DNA of 64,000 nucleotides. Origin: Micromonospora sp. Llam0. GTDB lineage: Bacteria; Actinomycetota; Actinomycetes; Mycobacteriales; Micromonosporaceae. How positions within the stretch are numbered: the stretch's first letter is position 1; each line of letters starts with the position of its first letter. The translations under genes were made by a program, and so were the position numbers. Below, piece by piece: positions 8,936 through 16,794 of the stretch. The notes beneath the pieces were generated by a model. The model worked only from the letters and a program-made list of their open reading frames with translations, was not told the DNA's origin and made no database searches. The DNA lies in contig NZ_RJJY01000002.1 in NCBI RefSeq assembly GCF_003751085.1, positions 1,178,001-1,242,000 on the forward strand, given 5' to 3'.

Positions 8936-10188
8936 GCACCGCCACCTCGACAGTCCAGCGGCCCGCCGCCCCGGCCGACTCGCCCGGCGTCGGCGAACAC
9001 CTGCGCAACTACTCCTCCCGGGTGCGCGGCGGCGACCTCGGCGCACTGCCCGCCATCCTCGGTCTCGTCGTGCTCTGCACGGTCTTCTCGATCGTGCGGC
9101 CCAACTTCTTCACCGCCGGCAACTTCGCCAACCTGTTCATCCAGGGCGGAGCGGTCACCCTGATCGCGATGGGGCTGATCTTCGTCCTGCTGCTCGGTGA
9201 GATCGACCTCTCCGCCGGCTTCGCCAGCGGTGTCTGCGCCGCGATCCTGGCGGTCGTCTCCACCGAGATGGGACTGCCCTGGTACGTGGCGGTGCTGGCG
9301 GCGGTCGCCACCGGCACCCTGATCGGCACCACCCTCGGATTCCTGGTCGCCAAGGTCGGCATCCCGTCGTTCGTGGTCACCCTGGCCGCGTTCCTCGCCT
9401 TCCAGGGCACCGTGCTGCTGCTGATCGAAGGCGGCAAGAACGTCTCGCTGCGCGACGACGTGCTCATCGCGATCGTCAACCGCAACGTCCCGCCGGTCGT
9501 CGGCTGGGCGATCTTCGGCGTCGGGGTGGCCGGGTTCGCGCTGATCCAACTGCTGCGCTACCGCACCCGGTCCGCCAAGGGCCTGGTCACCGACCCGATG
9601 GTGGTGGTGCTGACCCGCATCGGCGTGCTGATCGCGATCGCCGGCGCCGCCGTCTACATCCTCAACCAGGAGCGCAGCATCAACCCGCTGATCACCTCGC
9701 TACGCGGGGTGCCGATCGTGGTGCCGGTCATCGTGGTACTGCTGGTCTTCTGGACCTTCGTGCTGCGGCGCACCGCGTACGGCCGGCACATCTACGCCGT
9801 CGGCGGCAACCGGGAAGCCGCCCGCCGGGCCGGCATCAACGTCGACCGGATCCGGATCTCCGCCTTCATGATCTGCTCCTCGATGGCCGCCGTCGGCGGC
9901 ATCGTGGCCGCCAGCCGGGCCAACTCGGTGGACGCCAACACCGGCGGCAGCAACGTGCTGCTGTTCGCCGTCGGCGCGGCGGTGATCGGCGGCACCAGCC
10001 TGTTCGGCGGCAAGGGCCGGGTCCTCGACGCGGTCCTCGGCGGCGCCGTGGTCGCGGTCATCGAGAACGGCATGGGGCTGATGAACGTCAGCTCCGGGGT
10101 GAAGTTCGTCTTCACCGGACTGGTGCTGCTGCTGGCCGCCAGCGTCGACGCGCTGTCCCGTCGTCGCGCCGCCGCCGGGTCACGATGA
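8932..10188 (+). CDS. xylH: Sugar ABC transporter permease, XylH-like
   Basis: A 418-residue membrane protein of the BPD-transp_2/CUT2 permease family. After a polar N-terminus it has about ten or more hydrophobic segments, including LIAMGLIFVLLLGEIDLSAG (the family GEIDLS motif), and YAVGGNREAARRAGINVDRI as the cytoplasmic coupling loop. It ends LLLLAASVDALSRRRAA. It forms the channel with XylF and XylG. It is translationally coupled to xylG and followed 19 bases later by the ROK regulator gene. Confidence 0.9.
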   Translation: MSTATSTVQRPAAPADSPGVGEHLRNYSSRVRGGDLGALPAILGLVVLCTVFSIVRPNFFTAGNFANLFIQGGAVTLIAMGLIFVLLLGEIDLSAGFASGVCAAILAVVSTEMGLPWYVAVLAAVATGTLIGTTLGFLVAKVGIPSFVVTLAAFLAFQGTVLLLIEGGKNVSLRDDVLIAIVNRNVPPVVGWAIFGVGVAGFALIQLLRYRTRSAKGLVTDPMVVVLTRIGVLIAIAGAAVYILNQERSINPLITSLRGVPIVVPVIVVLLVFWTFVLRRTAYGRHIYAVGGNREAARRAGINVDRIRISAFMICSSMAAVGGIVAASRANSVDANTGGSNVLLFAVGAAVIGGTSLFGGKGRVLDAVLGGAVVAVIENGMGLMNVSSGVKFVFTGLVLLLAASVDALSRRRAAAGSR

Positions 10189-10207
10189 CTGCGGAGACGA
10201 AGAACCG

Positions 10208-11398
10208 ATGCGGGCAGGACCCAGCCAGGAGGAGATCCGCCGGCACAACCTCGGCGCGTTGCTGCGGCACGTGCACGTGCACGGCGCCACCTCACGGGCC
10301 GAACTGACCACCACGCTGGGGCTCAACCGCAGCACCATCGGCGCGCTCACCGCCGACCTGGCCGCCGCCGGCCTGGTCAGCGAGGGCGGCGCCCGGGAAA
10401 CCGGCCGGGCCGGACGACCGTCGCTGGTCGTCCGGCCCGCGTCCGAGCGGGTGTACGCGTACGCGCTCAGCATCGAGGTCGACCGGCTACGGGCCGCCCG
10501 GGTCGGGCTCGGTGGCCGGATCCTCGACATGCGCACCGCCGAACGGCCGCGCGGGACGCTGGCCGCCGAGGCGGTCGGCCCGCTCACCGGCTTCGTCAAG
10601 GAGCTGCACCAGGCGGTGCCGGCCGGCTCGGTCTGCGTCGGCAGCGGCGTCGCGGTCTGCGGCATGGTCCGCCGCGACGACGGCATGGTCCGGCTCGGGC
10701 CGACCATGGGCTGGGTCGACGAGCCGCTGGGCGCCGCCCTGGCCGAGGCGCTCGGCGACGACCGGGGCGTCCTGGTCGGCAACGTCTCCGACGTGTGTGC
10801 GCTGGCCGAACACACCCGGGGCGCGGCGGTCGGCTGCGACCACGTCATCTACCTGTACGGCGACGTCGGCATCGGCGCCGGGATCATCGCCGGTGGCCGG
10901 CGGGTCACCGGACACGGCGGGTACGGCGGCGAGGTCGGCCACATGGTGGTGCACCCCGGCGGCCGGCCCTGCCTGTGCGGATCCCGGGGCTGCTGGGAGA
11001 CCGAGATCGGCGAACACGCGCTGATCCAGGCGGCCGGCCGCAGCGGGGCCGTCGTCGGCCGCGAAGCGGTGCTCGCCGTGGTGGACGCGGCCGACCGGGG
11101 CGACAGCCAGGCCCAGGCCGCGGTCCGCCAGGTCGGCAACTGGCTCGGCTTCGGCGTGGCCAACCTGGTCAACATCTTCAACCCGGAGACGGTGATCTTC
11201 GGCGGTACGCTGCGGGACGTCTACCTGGCGGCGGCCGCGCACGTGCGCAGTCGGCTCAACTCCAACGGGTTACCGGCCTGCCGGGAACACGTCCGGCTGC
11301 GTACCCCGAAACTCGGCGACGACGCCCCACTGATCGGCGCCGCCGAACTCGCCTTCGAGCAGCTGCTCGCCGACCCGCTCGACGCGGTCGCCGGCTGA
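10208..11398 (+). CDS. ROK-family transcriptional regulator (XylR-like)
   Basis: A 396-residue protein. An N-terminal winged helix (HNLGALLRHVHVHGATSRAELTTTLGLNRSTIGALTADL) is fused to a sugar-kinase-fold ROK domain (GDVGIGAGIIAGG, GEVGHMVVHPGG). The ROK zinc motif CLCGSRGCWETEIG is complete. It most likely represses xylFGH and responds to the imported sugar. Its last 37 codons lie in a 191-bp segment that recurs at 19612-19802 on the far side of the accessory island; the gene itself is intact. Confidence 0.9.
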   Translation: MRAGPSQEEIRRHNLGALLRHVHVHGATSRAELTTTLGLNRSTIGALTADLAAAGLVSEGGARETGRAGRPSLVVRPASERVYAYALSIEVDRLRAARVGLGGRILDMRTAERPRGTLAAEAVGPLTGFVKELHQAVPAGSVCVGSGVAVCGMVRRDDGMVRLGPTMGWVDEPLGAALAEALGDDRGVLVGNVSDVCALAEHTRGAAVGCDHVIYLYGDVGIGAGIIAGGRRVTGHGGYGGEVGHMVVHPGGRPCLCGSRGCWETEIGEHALIQAAGRSGAVVGREAVLAVVDAADRGDSQAQAAVRQVGNWLGFGVANLVNIFNPETVIFGGTLRDVYLAAAAHVRSRLNSNGLPACREHVRLRTPKLGDDAPLIGAAELAFEQLLADPLDAVAG

Positions 11399-11478
11399 CC
11401 CGAGACCCTGCCAGGTGCGCCACAGATCGGCGTACGGACCGTCGGCGGCGACCAGCTCGTCGTGCGAGCCGAACTCGG
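11288..11478. repeat. Left copy of the 191-bp island-flanking direct repeat
   Basis: Matches 19612-19802 at a constant offset of 8324 with six mismatches, all within the first ~105 bases; the last ~85 bases are identical. It holds the 3' end of the ROK gene (stop at 11396-11398) and, on the minus strand, the last ~60 codons of an ABC-exporter gene whose complete copy lies at 19621-21480. Homology breaks off after gaactcgg at 11478, leaving a headless ABC remnant here. Confidence 0.9.
11297..11478 (-). pseudogene. Remnant C-terminus of the ABC exporter gene
   Basis: The minus strand encodes EFGSHDELVAADGPYADLW and onward, the same C-terminal sequence as the ABC exporter at 19621-21480, but with no ATPase core upstream. 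Beyond 11478 the frame continues into unrelated sequence. It is the left-hand leftover of the repeat created when the island came in, and is not expected to be functional. Confidence 0.8.
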
Positions 11479-11660
11479 AGCCCATCGCGTGGAGCGTCAG
11501 GGTCCGGAGGCGCCGACTCCCACACCAACCGCTCCGCCGACGCCGCTCCACCGTCCGCCACCGGTCAACGTCAGCCATGACGATCTCCGGCGGGTGTTCT
11601 GGCATCAGCACGGGTCACCCCCGTGGTTTGACACTCCCCGCCGGCAGGGAGGCATGCGAA
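11479..11660. other. Left island junction, non-coding
   Basis: No supported gene. Around 11629-11655 the bases cactccccgccggcagggag form an imperfect hairpin next to tttgacac. This resembles the terminal hairpins of IS200/IS605-type elements, but no transposase or TnpB gene is attached, so at most this is a remnant. Confidence 0.3.
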
Positions 11661-12110
11661 CTATGACCAGCCGCTGAGTACGAAGGGTGCCCGGTCTCGG
11701 AATGCGCGTACGCAGGCGGCGGTGTACGGGTAGGTGTTGGTCGGCAGCATGTCAGCGGGAAACCATGCGATCTTGGCGCACTTGTGCGGCTCGGCGTTGA
11801 CCGGCTCGCCGTGCCGGCTTTGGTCGAAGGCCACGGCGAAGGCGAGGCCGACGCGGGCGAGGCCGCTGGCGTTGCGGTGGTGCACCGTGGTGACCAGTTG
11901 CGGCTCCGAAGGGCTGAGGCGCACGCCGATCTCCTCACCGGCCTCGCGGACGATGGCGGTGATTGCGTGTTCGCCGTGCTCCAGCTTCCCGGATGGAAGA
12001 TTCCACTGGCCGTCCGCGTAGCCGGTTCCTTCGCGGAGCGCGAGTAAGAGATGGTCGGCGCGGGTGAGTAGGAGCAGCACATCAACCGGGTGCGCAGGGA
12101 GGATGGTCAC
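11661..12110 (-). CDS. NUDIX hydrolase
   Basis: 149 residues with a complete NUDIX box: G-K-L-E-H-G-E, seven residues, then REAGEEIGV, matching Gx5Ex7REuxEExGu. These enzymes cleave nucleoside diphosphates linked to another group X. Substrate unknown. NLPSGKLEHGEH before the box suggests a MutT/ADP-ribose-type fold. The GTG at 12110 overlaps the end of the upstream kinase gene by 29 bases, so it is the last gene of the radical SAM operon and probably acts on the same nucleotide chemistry (inference). Confidence 0.88.
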   Translation of the reverse strand: MTILPAHPVDVLLLLTRADHLLLALREGTGYADGQWNLPSGKLEHGEHAITAIVREAGEEIGVRLSPSEPQLVTTVHHRNASGLARVGLAFAVAFDQSRHGEPVNAEPHKCAKIAWFPADMLPTNTYPYTAACVRAFRDRAPFVLSGWS

Positions 12111-12735
12111 GCTGGCCGAGGTTAGCCGGTCGTGCCAGGAAGTAGTGGGTCGACCCCCGCCGGGCGATCCATGCCACGCGGGCGGCGGTGTCGATCCCGG
12201 TGGGCACGTCGGTCAGCGGTAGGTTCACGTCGGCGCAGGTTGCGCGGAGCGCCTCGGCGGTTTCGGCTTGGAGGTGGGCGACCTTGGCTCGCATCGGGTC
12301 GTTGGGATGGTCGAAGCGGTCAGATAGGTAGAAGACCGCGTCGTAGGTGGTAGGTGCCCATGTGCGGCAGAACGTAGCCATCGCGTCGAGTACGGCGGCG
12401 TCAGGGCTGCCGGGTGCGGGGGCGAGGATCATGCGGGCGTAGGCGAGAACGTTGATCACCGTTTTGTCGCAGATGAGGAGTCGTTGATGGCGGGCGGCGC
12501 GCAGCGTCGTGGACAGGTGCGCGGCGAACAGGTCCACTTCGCAGGTCAGGTCGAAGTTGCCCTTGCCGTGAATGACGGTTTCCTCGATGAAGGGGCTTGT
12601 GCGGGCGGGCTCTGCGAGGCAGTCGACGAGCACGCCTTGGTGCCGGTAGTGGGCGGTCAGCGCGTGGACCAGGGTGCTCTTGCCGGATGCGTGTGTGCCC
12701 TCGATTCCTACAAGCACGCAGGTTCGTGCGGTCAT
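12082..12735 (-). CDS. P-loop nucleoside/nucleotide kinase-like protein
   Basis: 217 residues. The N-terminus CVLVGIEGTHASGKST is a Walker A loop (residues 13-20) of the thymidylate/deoxynucleoside-kinase type. It is followed by LAEPARTSPFIEE, a DR-like LLICDKTVINVLAY substrate segment, and a lid-like region rich in Arg/Asp (LSDRFDHPNDPMRAK). The real start is ATG 12735, which overlaps the upstream stop as ATGA; the upstream extension of the frame is not protein-like. Likely a small-molecule or nucleotide kinase; substrate unknown. It is second to last in the island operon. Confidence 0.75.
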   Translation of the reverse strand: MTARTCVLVGIEGTHASGKSTLVHALTAHYRHQGVLVDCLAEPARTSPFIEETVIHGKGNFDLTCEVDLFAAHLSTTLRAARHQRLLICDKTVINVLAYARMILAPAPGSPDAAVLDAMATFCRTWAPTTYDAVFYLSDRFDHPNDPMRAKVAHLQAETAEALRATCADVNLPLTDVPTGIDTAARVAWIARRGSTHYFLARPANLGQRDHPPCAPG

Positions 12736-13523
12736 CGCGTTTGCCGCCCTGGCGGGAGTAGTGCCTGGAAGGTGGGGTGGTCCAGCCAGGCGACGCGGCC
12801 GGCCCATTGCTCGGCGAGGTTGGCGTTGACGTTCAACGGCGATCCCCAGGTGACGTATCCGGCCGCGCGGAGCGCGACGTAGGCGGTAGAGAGGCTGTGT
12901 CGCAGGTTGAGCACGGTGATGCGTTCCCGTGCTTCGGTGTCGCCATGTTCCAACCAGTCGCGGTGTAGGGCTGTCATCGACTTTCGTGCCAGTTCCGGTT
13001 GGGTCACGTCGAGGTCGAGTTCGCCGCACACGTCGACAAGGCGGCGGGAGGTGCCGGTGAGCACCTGGCTGGTGTCGAATCGGGTGTCGAGCACTCGTTG
13101 TGCGGGGTCACTGCGTCGCTCCTGCCATGCCCGTCTCGCGGCAGTCAACGCGGTCGGTGTGGAATTTCCGGCGTTGGCCATGAGCACCGCTAGGTCGCTG
13201 CATAGCTGGTGCCCGACGATCAGGTCTGCGCCGCCCAATGCTGCACCGATGTCGGTCGCTGCGGCCTCCACCAGTTCCAGCCGCTCCTGGTCGTGGCCTA
13301 GGTAGACGCTCGTCGACCAGAACGGCAGACCACCGGTGAGCTGTGCTGGCTGGTTTGTCGTGGGAACGGTGAGCCAAAGGATCGAGTAGCAGAACGCCTG
13401 GTTGCCGTCCTTGATTCGGTAGTTCTTGCTCCACTCGACATCCATCGAGGCTACGAGTCGAGTGCCCGCCGGGCGGCTCGGTGTGCTGCCTGGCCCACCG
13501 ACGTCGCTGATCATCTGCACCAT
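12732..13523 (-). CDS. DnaQ/RNase H-like fold protein, putative 3'-5' exonuclease relative
   Basis: 263 residues with motifs arranged like a DEDD exonuclease: motif I ASMDVEWSKN (D28, E30), motif II LIVGHQLCSDLAVL (D110), a VLDTRFDTS strand near 146, and a late RHSLSTAYVAL helix near 209 where exonucleases carry His-x4-Asp. The final Asp is not obvious, so catalysis is uncertain. The start is ATG 13523, with ggag eight bases upstream; GTG 13532 is the alternative. It overlaps the kinase gene (ATGA). The next upstream gene (13620-14399) looks like a diverged paralogue. No specific function is claimed. Confidence 0.6.
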   Translation of the reverse strand: MVQMISDVGGPGSTPSRPAGTRLVASMDVEWSKNYRIKDGNQAFCYSILWLTVPTTNQPAQLTGGLPFWSTSVYLGHDQERLELVEAAATDIGAALGGADLIVGHQLCSDLAVLMANAGNSTPTALTAARRAWQERRSDPAQRVLDTRFDTSQVLTGTSRRLVDVCGELDLDVTQPELARKSMTALHRDWLEHGDTEARERITVLNLRHSLSTAYVALRAAGYVTWGSPLNVNANLAEQWAGRVAWLDHPTFQALLPPGRQTR

Positions 13524-13619
13524 CTTTACCACTCCACATGGTCATGCTCATGCTTGCCGGCCGGTGGACGTCGCCCGTCCCGCCTCGGTACGGGCGACGG
13601 CCACCGACCCTAGCGCCGT

Positions 13620-14399
13620 TCAGTCTGGAGCAGAGGTGAGCACGGCGGCCGTGTTGGTATCCGTTCCGACGATGCGGCGGGTGGCGCAACAGGCGGTGTC
13701 GGTGTCGGTGGTGAAGACATCCCACGCTGCCCGGTCGATGGTCTCGGTCACACGAGAGGTGCCCTCCCAGGTGTAGCGATCGGTGTGCACGGCGGCGGTC
13801 AGACCGACTGCCAGGCACCGGGCCAGGGCGGATCGGGCGACTCCGGACGCGCACGTCGGGCAGGTGGGCACCGGGACCGACACGGGTTCCAGGTGCATGT
13901 CCAGTTCCGCTCCGGTCGCGGCGGCTTCCGCAGCGGTGTCGATCATGACTGCGACGCCGCGTTGCTTGACCGTCCGGTTCGCCCAGGCGGAAAGCACCTC
14001 GGCCGCTCCGCGCAGCGGCACCGTTGAGAGGGCGTTCATGCGGGTCAGGTCATCGCTGAGGCGGTGTCCGGCGAGGATGACGCCGAGGCGGCGGGCACCG
14101 GTCAGCTCCCGGTCGGTGAGCCGGAGCAGGTCCGGCACCTCACCCGGTTCCTCGATGACGGCTGTCCGGAACCCGACGGACAGCGTGTCGTCGGCGATGT
14201 GCTGGGCGGTGCCGTGTTTGCGGACCCGCAGGTACACCGCCGCCGACGCGACCGGTAGCCCCGCCTCTTCGGGGCGGCCGGACCATTCAAGGGTGCAGGC
14301 CGTCAGCATGTCCCAGTGCCGGCCGAAGGGTCGTTGCTCGGCGCCGAACGGCGTCTGCGGCCATTGCAGGTTGGTGTACTCACGCACCGACGTGCCCAT
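13620..14399 (-). CDS. Diverged paralogue of the DnaQ-like protein, unknown function
   Basis: 259 residues. It aligns by eye with the neighbouring protein: CTLEWSGR (residues 35-42) against MDVEWSKN, ILAGHRLSDDLTRM against IVGHQLCSDLAVLM, VMIDTAAEA against VLDTRFDTS, and a C-terminal ...TAAV...YTWEG against ...TAYV...YVTWGS. The first catalytic Asp is replaced (T for D), so it is probably inactive. It has C180-P-T-C183 and a further Cys, a possible metal site absent from the paralogue. The start at 14399 overlaps the radical SAM stop by 20 bases. Confidence 0.55.
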   Translation of the reverse strand: MGTSVREYTNLQWPQTPFGAEQRPFGRHWDMLTACTLEWSGRPEEAGLPVASAAVYLRVRKHGTAQHIADDTLSVGFRTAVIEEPGEVPDLLRLTDRELTGARRLGVILAGHRLSDDLTRMNALSTVPLRGAAEVLSAWANRTVKQRGVAVMIDTAAEAAATGAELDMHLEPVSVPVPTCPTCASGVARSALARCLAVGLTAAVHTDRYTWEGTSRVTETIDRAAWDVFTTDTDTACCATRRIVGTDTNTAAVLTSAPD

Positions 14400-15381
14400 C
14401 GGAGGCGGGGGCGCCCGCGTTGGCAGCGGTGCGGATGCTGGCACCGAGGTACTTGGCGAAGTGGTTGCGCTTGTACCGGTAGCGTTTCCAGATCTCCGTC
14501 ACCGGTTCGGTGAGGACGTTGCCGAGAGGTTCCAGCAGGTCCGGTGCGTCGTACACCGGCCAGGCGCTGGCCTTGCCGGTGACCTCCACGAGGATCATGT
14601 GACCCTCGGTTTCCGGGGTCCAACACGTCATGCGCAGCGCCGGCCGCCAGTCGTGGGTCGAGCGTGCCTCCATGAGCCGGTCGAACGTCCGGCCCGCCTC
14701 GTCGATACTGATGAACTCGTTGGCCTCCAGGCCGAGGGCGTTGCCCTTGCGCAGCGGCAGGATCAGTTTCAGCTTGCCCGCTCCGATCACATCCGCGATC
14801 TGGTAGGTGAACGGCAACGCGTGCAGGGTCGACCGGTACACCACGGCTGACAGCGACAGCGGCAATCCAGCGTCCAGAAACGCGCGCACACCGGACATCA
14901 CCTGGTCGTAGTCGCCGCGTACCCGGTTGGTGGTCGCGCGTGGTCCCTCCAACCCGACGTTGACGAACGCCACCTTGTCCACCATCGACTTGGCGTGCTG
15001 CAACCCCCGGGTGGCATTCGTCGGGATACCGAGGATGAAGTCGGGGCTGTACATGTCCACGATGTCGCCGAAGTCTCTGCGCAGCAACGGCTCCCCGCCG
15101 GACAGGAATACCCGGCCTACCCCGGCAAGGTTCGAGCGGATCGTGTCCAACTCGGGCAAGGTCGGGTCGGGAAGCTGCAACGTCTCCGAGCAGAATGAGC
15201 AGTCGAAGTTGCACCGCTTGGTGATCTGGAGGATGACCGACAGCGGCACCGTCGCCGCCTCGGCAAGCTCCTCGATGCTTGCCGCGCCAGTCACGGTGAA
15301 GTGGTGTCCGGCGGTGAAGGCCACCGGCCCGGCGACCTGCGGCGGCGCGGGCGGGACAGCGGGCATACCCAGCATGGTCAT
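14380..15381 (-). CDS. Radical SAM enzyme with twitch/SPASM-like C-terminus
   Basis: 333 residues. The cluster motif is RCNFDCSFC (C57, C61, C64), followed by RVFLSGGEPLLRRDF (the SAM-binding GGE near 95), typical of the PqqE/AlbA/MoaA branch. The C-terminus (ALRMTCWTPETEGHMILV...LGNVLTEPVTEIWKRY) has the layout of a SPASM or twitch domain but keeps only one obvious Cys, so the auxiliary cluster is probably lost. The start at 15381 has aagggaga upstream; the longer frame does not. It is the first gene of a five-gene operon (radical SAM, two DnaQ-like, kinase, NUDIX). Substrate unknown. Confidence 0.85.
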   Translation of the reverse strand: MTMLGMPAVPPAPPQVAGPVAFTAGHHFTVTGAASIEELAEAATVPLSVILQITKRCNFDCSFCSETLQLPDPTLPELDTIRSNLAGVGRVFLSGGEPLLRRDFGDIVDMYSPDFILGIPTNATRGLQHAKSMVDKVAFVNVGLEGPRATTNRVRGDYDQVMSGVRAFLDAGLPLSLSAVVYRSTLHALPFTYQIADVIGAGKLKLILPLRKGNALGLEANEFISIDEAGRTFDRLMEARSTHDWRPALRMTCWTPETEGHMILVEVTGKASAWPVYDAPDLLEPLGNVLTEPVTEIWKRYRYKRNHFAKYLGASIRTAANAGAPASDGHVGA

Positions 15382-15618
15382 GGTCAATGTCTCCCTTGCA
15401 GGGGTCGGGATCTGGTCCGACCGGACCGTTATGGCATGGGTGAAAGTCGATGGTTGAGTCGTAGATGTCGCCACGCACGAGTCAGTTCGACTAGCCGGGA
15501 GGGCCTCGTTCCCGAGGTGTCGTCCGTCCCGTCTTGTGAGGCACGACGAGCCGATTCCGGGTGGCCACCGCTGCTTTGACGGGTGACTGGACGGGTGCGG
15601 GGCGGTGATGGCTGGCCA
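15382..15618. promoter_or_regulatory. Upstream region of the radical SAM operon
   Basis: A 237-base gap between two minus-strand genes. Apart from the aagggaga ribosome site next to the radical SAM start, no convincing promoter boxes or repeats were seen. It presumably carries the operon promoter. Confidence 0.35.
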
Positions 15619-15984
15619 TCAGTGCTCCCGCTCGTAGAGCAAGCCCTCGGCATCCGGCGACAGATCGCGCCAACCGACCGAGTAGCCGAAAGGCTCTGTC
15701 CGCGCCTGTATCAGCTCGGGGTTATTCGAATGAGCGGGATCGGGGTGCCGGGGCTCGTTGGCCGCCGATGCGGCTGGTGCAGACAGGGCGCTTCGTGTGT
15801 CGTACCAAAGTGGGTCGTCCCCGGCTGCTGCGATGACCGAGGCCGCGAAGGACCGGACTTCGCATGGCGTCGGACCACCGCATCTCGCACACGTTCTAGC
15901 TGCGGTGACCTGGTGGCGTTGATAGAGCTCCACGGCGGTGGCGTGCGTCGGGGTGCCGCGTAAGGTGGGAATCGGACGCTGCAT
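15619..15984 (-). CDS. Small Cys-motif protein of unknown function
   Basis: 121 residues, unrecognised. It contains TCARCGGPTPCEVRSFAASVI, a CxxC...C pattern that could bind a metal. The gene looks real because the ATG at 15984 is preceded by ggaaggagg at good spacing. A shorter protein at 17650-17901 has a similar GLCVECRVLGPCSVHEAAARV segment, so the two belong to the same family of actinobacterial small proteins usually found near HTH regulators. It is probably at the end of the regulator operon starting at 17465. Confidence 0.65.
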   Translation of the reverse strand: MQRPIPTLRGTPTHATAVELYQRHQVTAARTCARCGGPTPCEVRSFAASVIAAAGDDPLWYDTRSALSAPAASAANEPRHPDPAHSNNPELIQARTEPFGYSVGWRDLSPDAEGLLYEREH

Positions 15985-16020
15985 ACCGGCCTCCTTCCTA
16001 ACTCCGGCCGTTGGTGGTGA

Positions 16021-16350
16021 TCAGGAGGCCGGACGTACCCCTACCTGTCGATTCGTCAATGCGGTGGCTGGCCCGTCCACCGTGACTCGCCCGTCACGTT
16101 GGCGAGCAGGGCCGTCAGGGTTAGCGAGAAGGAGCTGGAAGCGGGCCTTGGAGTTGGTGTCGGCAAGGGTGAGGGCTTGGTCGAGCACAGACTGTGCCGC
16201 GAGCGTCGGTGTTGCGGGGGTGGTGCGGTGCTCCCATGCGGTAACGGCAGCTACGGCCAATCCGAGGTGCTCGGCGAACGCTCGCACGCTCATGCGCAGC
16301 GCCTCGCGCAACGCGCGGATCTCCCGTGCGGTCCACCGACCGACGACCAC
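16021..16350 (-). CDS. Small XRE-type helix-turn-helix regulator
   Basis: 109 residues. The N-terminal half is a clear HTH: TAREIRALREALRMSVRAFAEHLGLAVAAVTAWEHR. The remainder is a short tail without a ligand domain. GTG start at 16350 with gaggag upstream. It starts 15 bases after the preceding HTH gene ends, so three regulators lie in one minus-strand unit. Target unknown; self-control and control of the radical SAM operon are plausible. Confidence 0.75.
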   Translation of the reverse strand: MVVGRWTAREIRALREALRMSVRAFAEHLGLAVAAVTAWEHRTTPATPTLAAQSVLDQALTLADTNSKARFQLLLANPDGPARQRDGRVTVDGPATALTNRQVGVRPAS

Positions 16351-16365
16351 TGGCCCGCACTCCTC

Positions 16366-16794
16366 TCACGATGCCGGGGATGTGGTGCCGGCAGGAGTGA
16401 ATGGTGCCGGCTGTGTGGTGGGAAGCTGGCGTTCCAGGTCGCGCTCCAGTTCGGTCTGGGCGTGGAAGTCGCGCATGAGTGCGTGTACCTGGTCGTACAC
16501 CGCCAGGAGCGCTCCATGCGCGCCGAGAGTCGTGTCCGCGTTCAGCCAGAATCGGCGAGTGGTGTTGTCGCGGCCGACTTCGACGTTGGCGATCTGGCTG
16601 CGGGAGTAGCGAATGAGCGTGGCAAGGTCGACTTGCCTTAACCCGGCTGCGACGCGCCAGAAGGCCAGGTGCCGGCCGAGGTCCTTGCGCGCGTCGGCTA
16701 CCTGACCGGGTGTGATGCCGCCCGTAGGGCTGACGCGGCGCGGCGTGGTCGGAACACGCTGATGCTGCGGCCGAGGGTGCGGTGCACGGGTCAT
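16366..16794 (-). CDS. XRE-type helix-turn-helix regulator
   Basis: 142 residues. A Pro/Arg-rich leader is followed by an HTH (LGRHLAFWRVAAGLRQVDLATLIRYSRSQIANVEVGR) and an amphipathic helix (LAVYDQVHALMRDFHAQTELERDLERQL) that could dimerise. The ATG at 16794 overlaps the previous stop as ATGA. Long alternative frames through this stretch are not protein-like. Confidence 0.75.
   Translation of the reverse strand: MTRAPHPRPQHQRVPTTPRRVSPTGGITPGQVADARKDLGRHLAFWRVAAGLRQVDLATLIRYSRSQIANVEVGRDNTTRRFWLNADTTLGAHGALLAVYDQVHALMRDFHAQTELERDLERQLPTTQPAPFTPAGTTSPAS

Noticed and set aside
14380..15381. Prokaryotic viperin
   Set aside because: The Cx3Cx2C motif fits any radical SAM protein; GGEPLL and the SPASM/twitch-like C-terminus place it nearer PqqE/MoaA-type enzymes.
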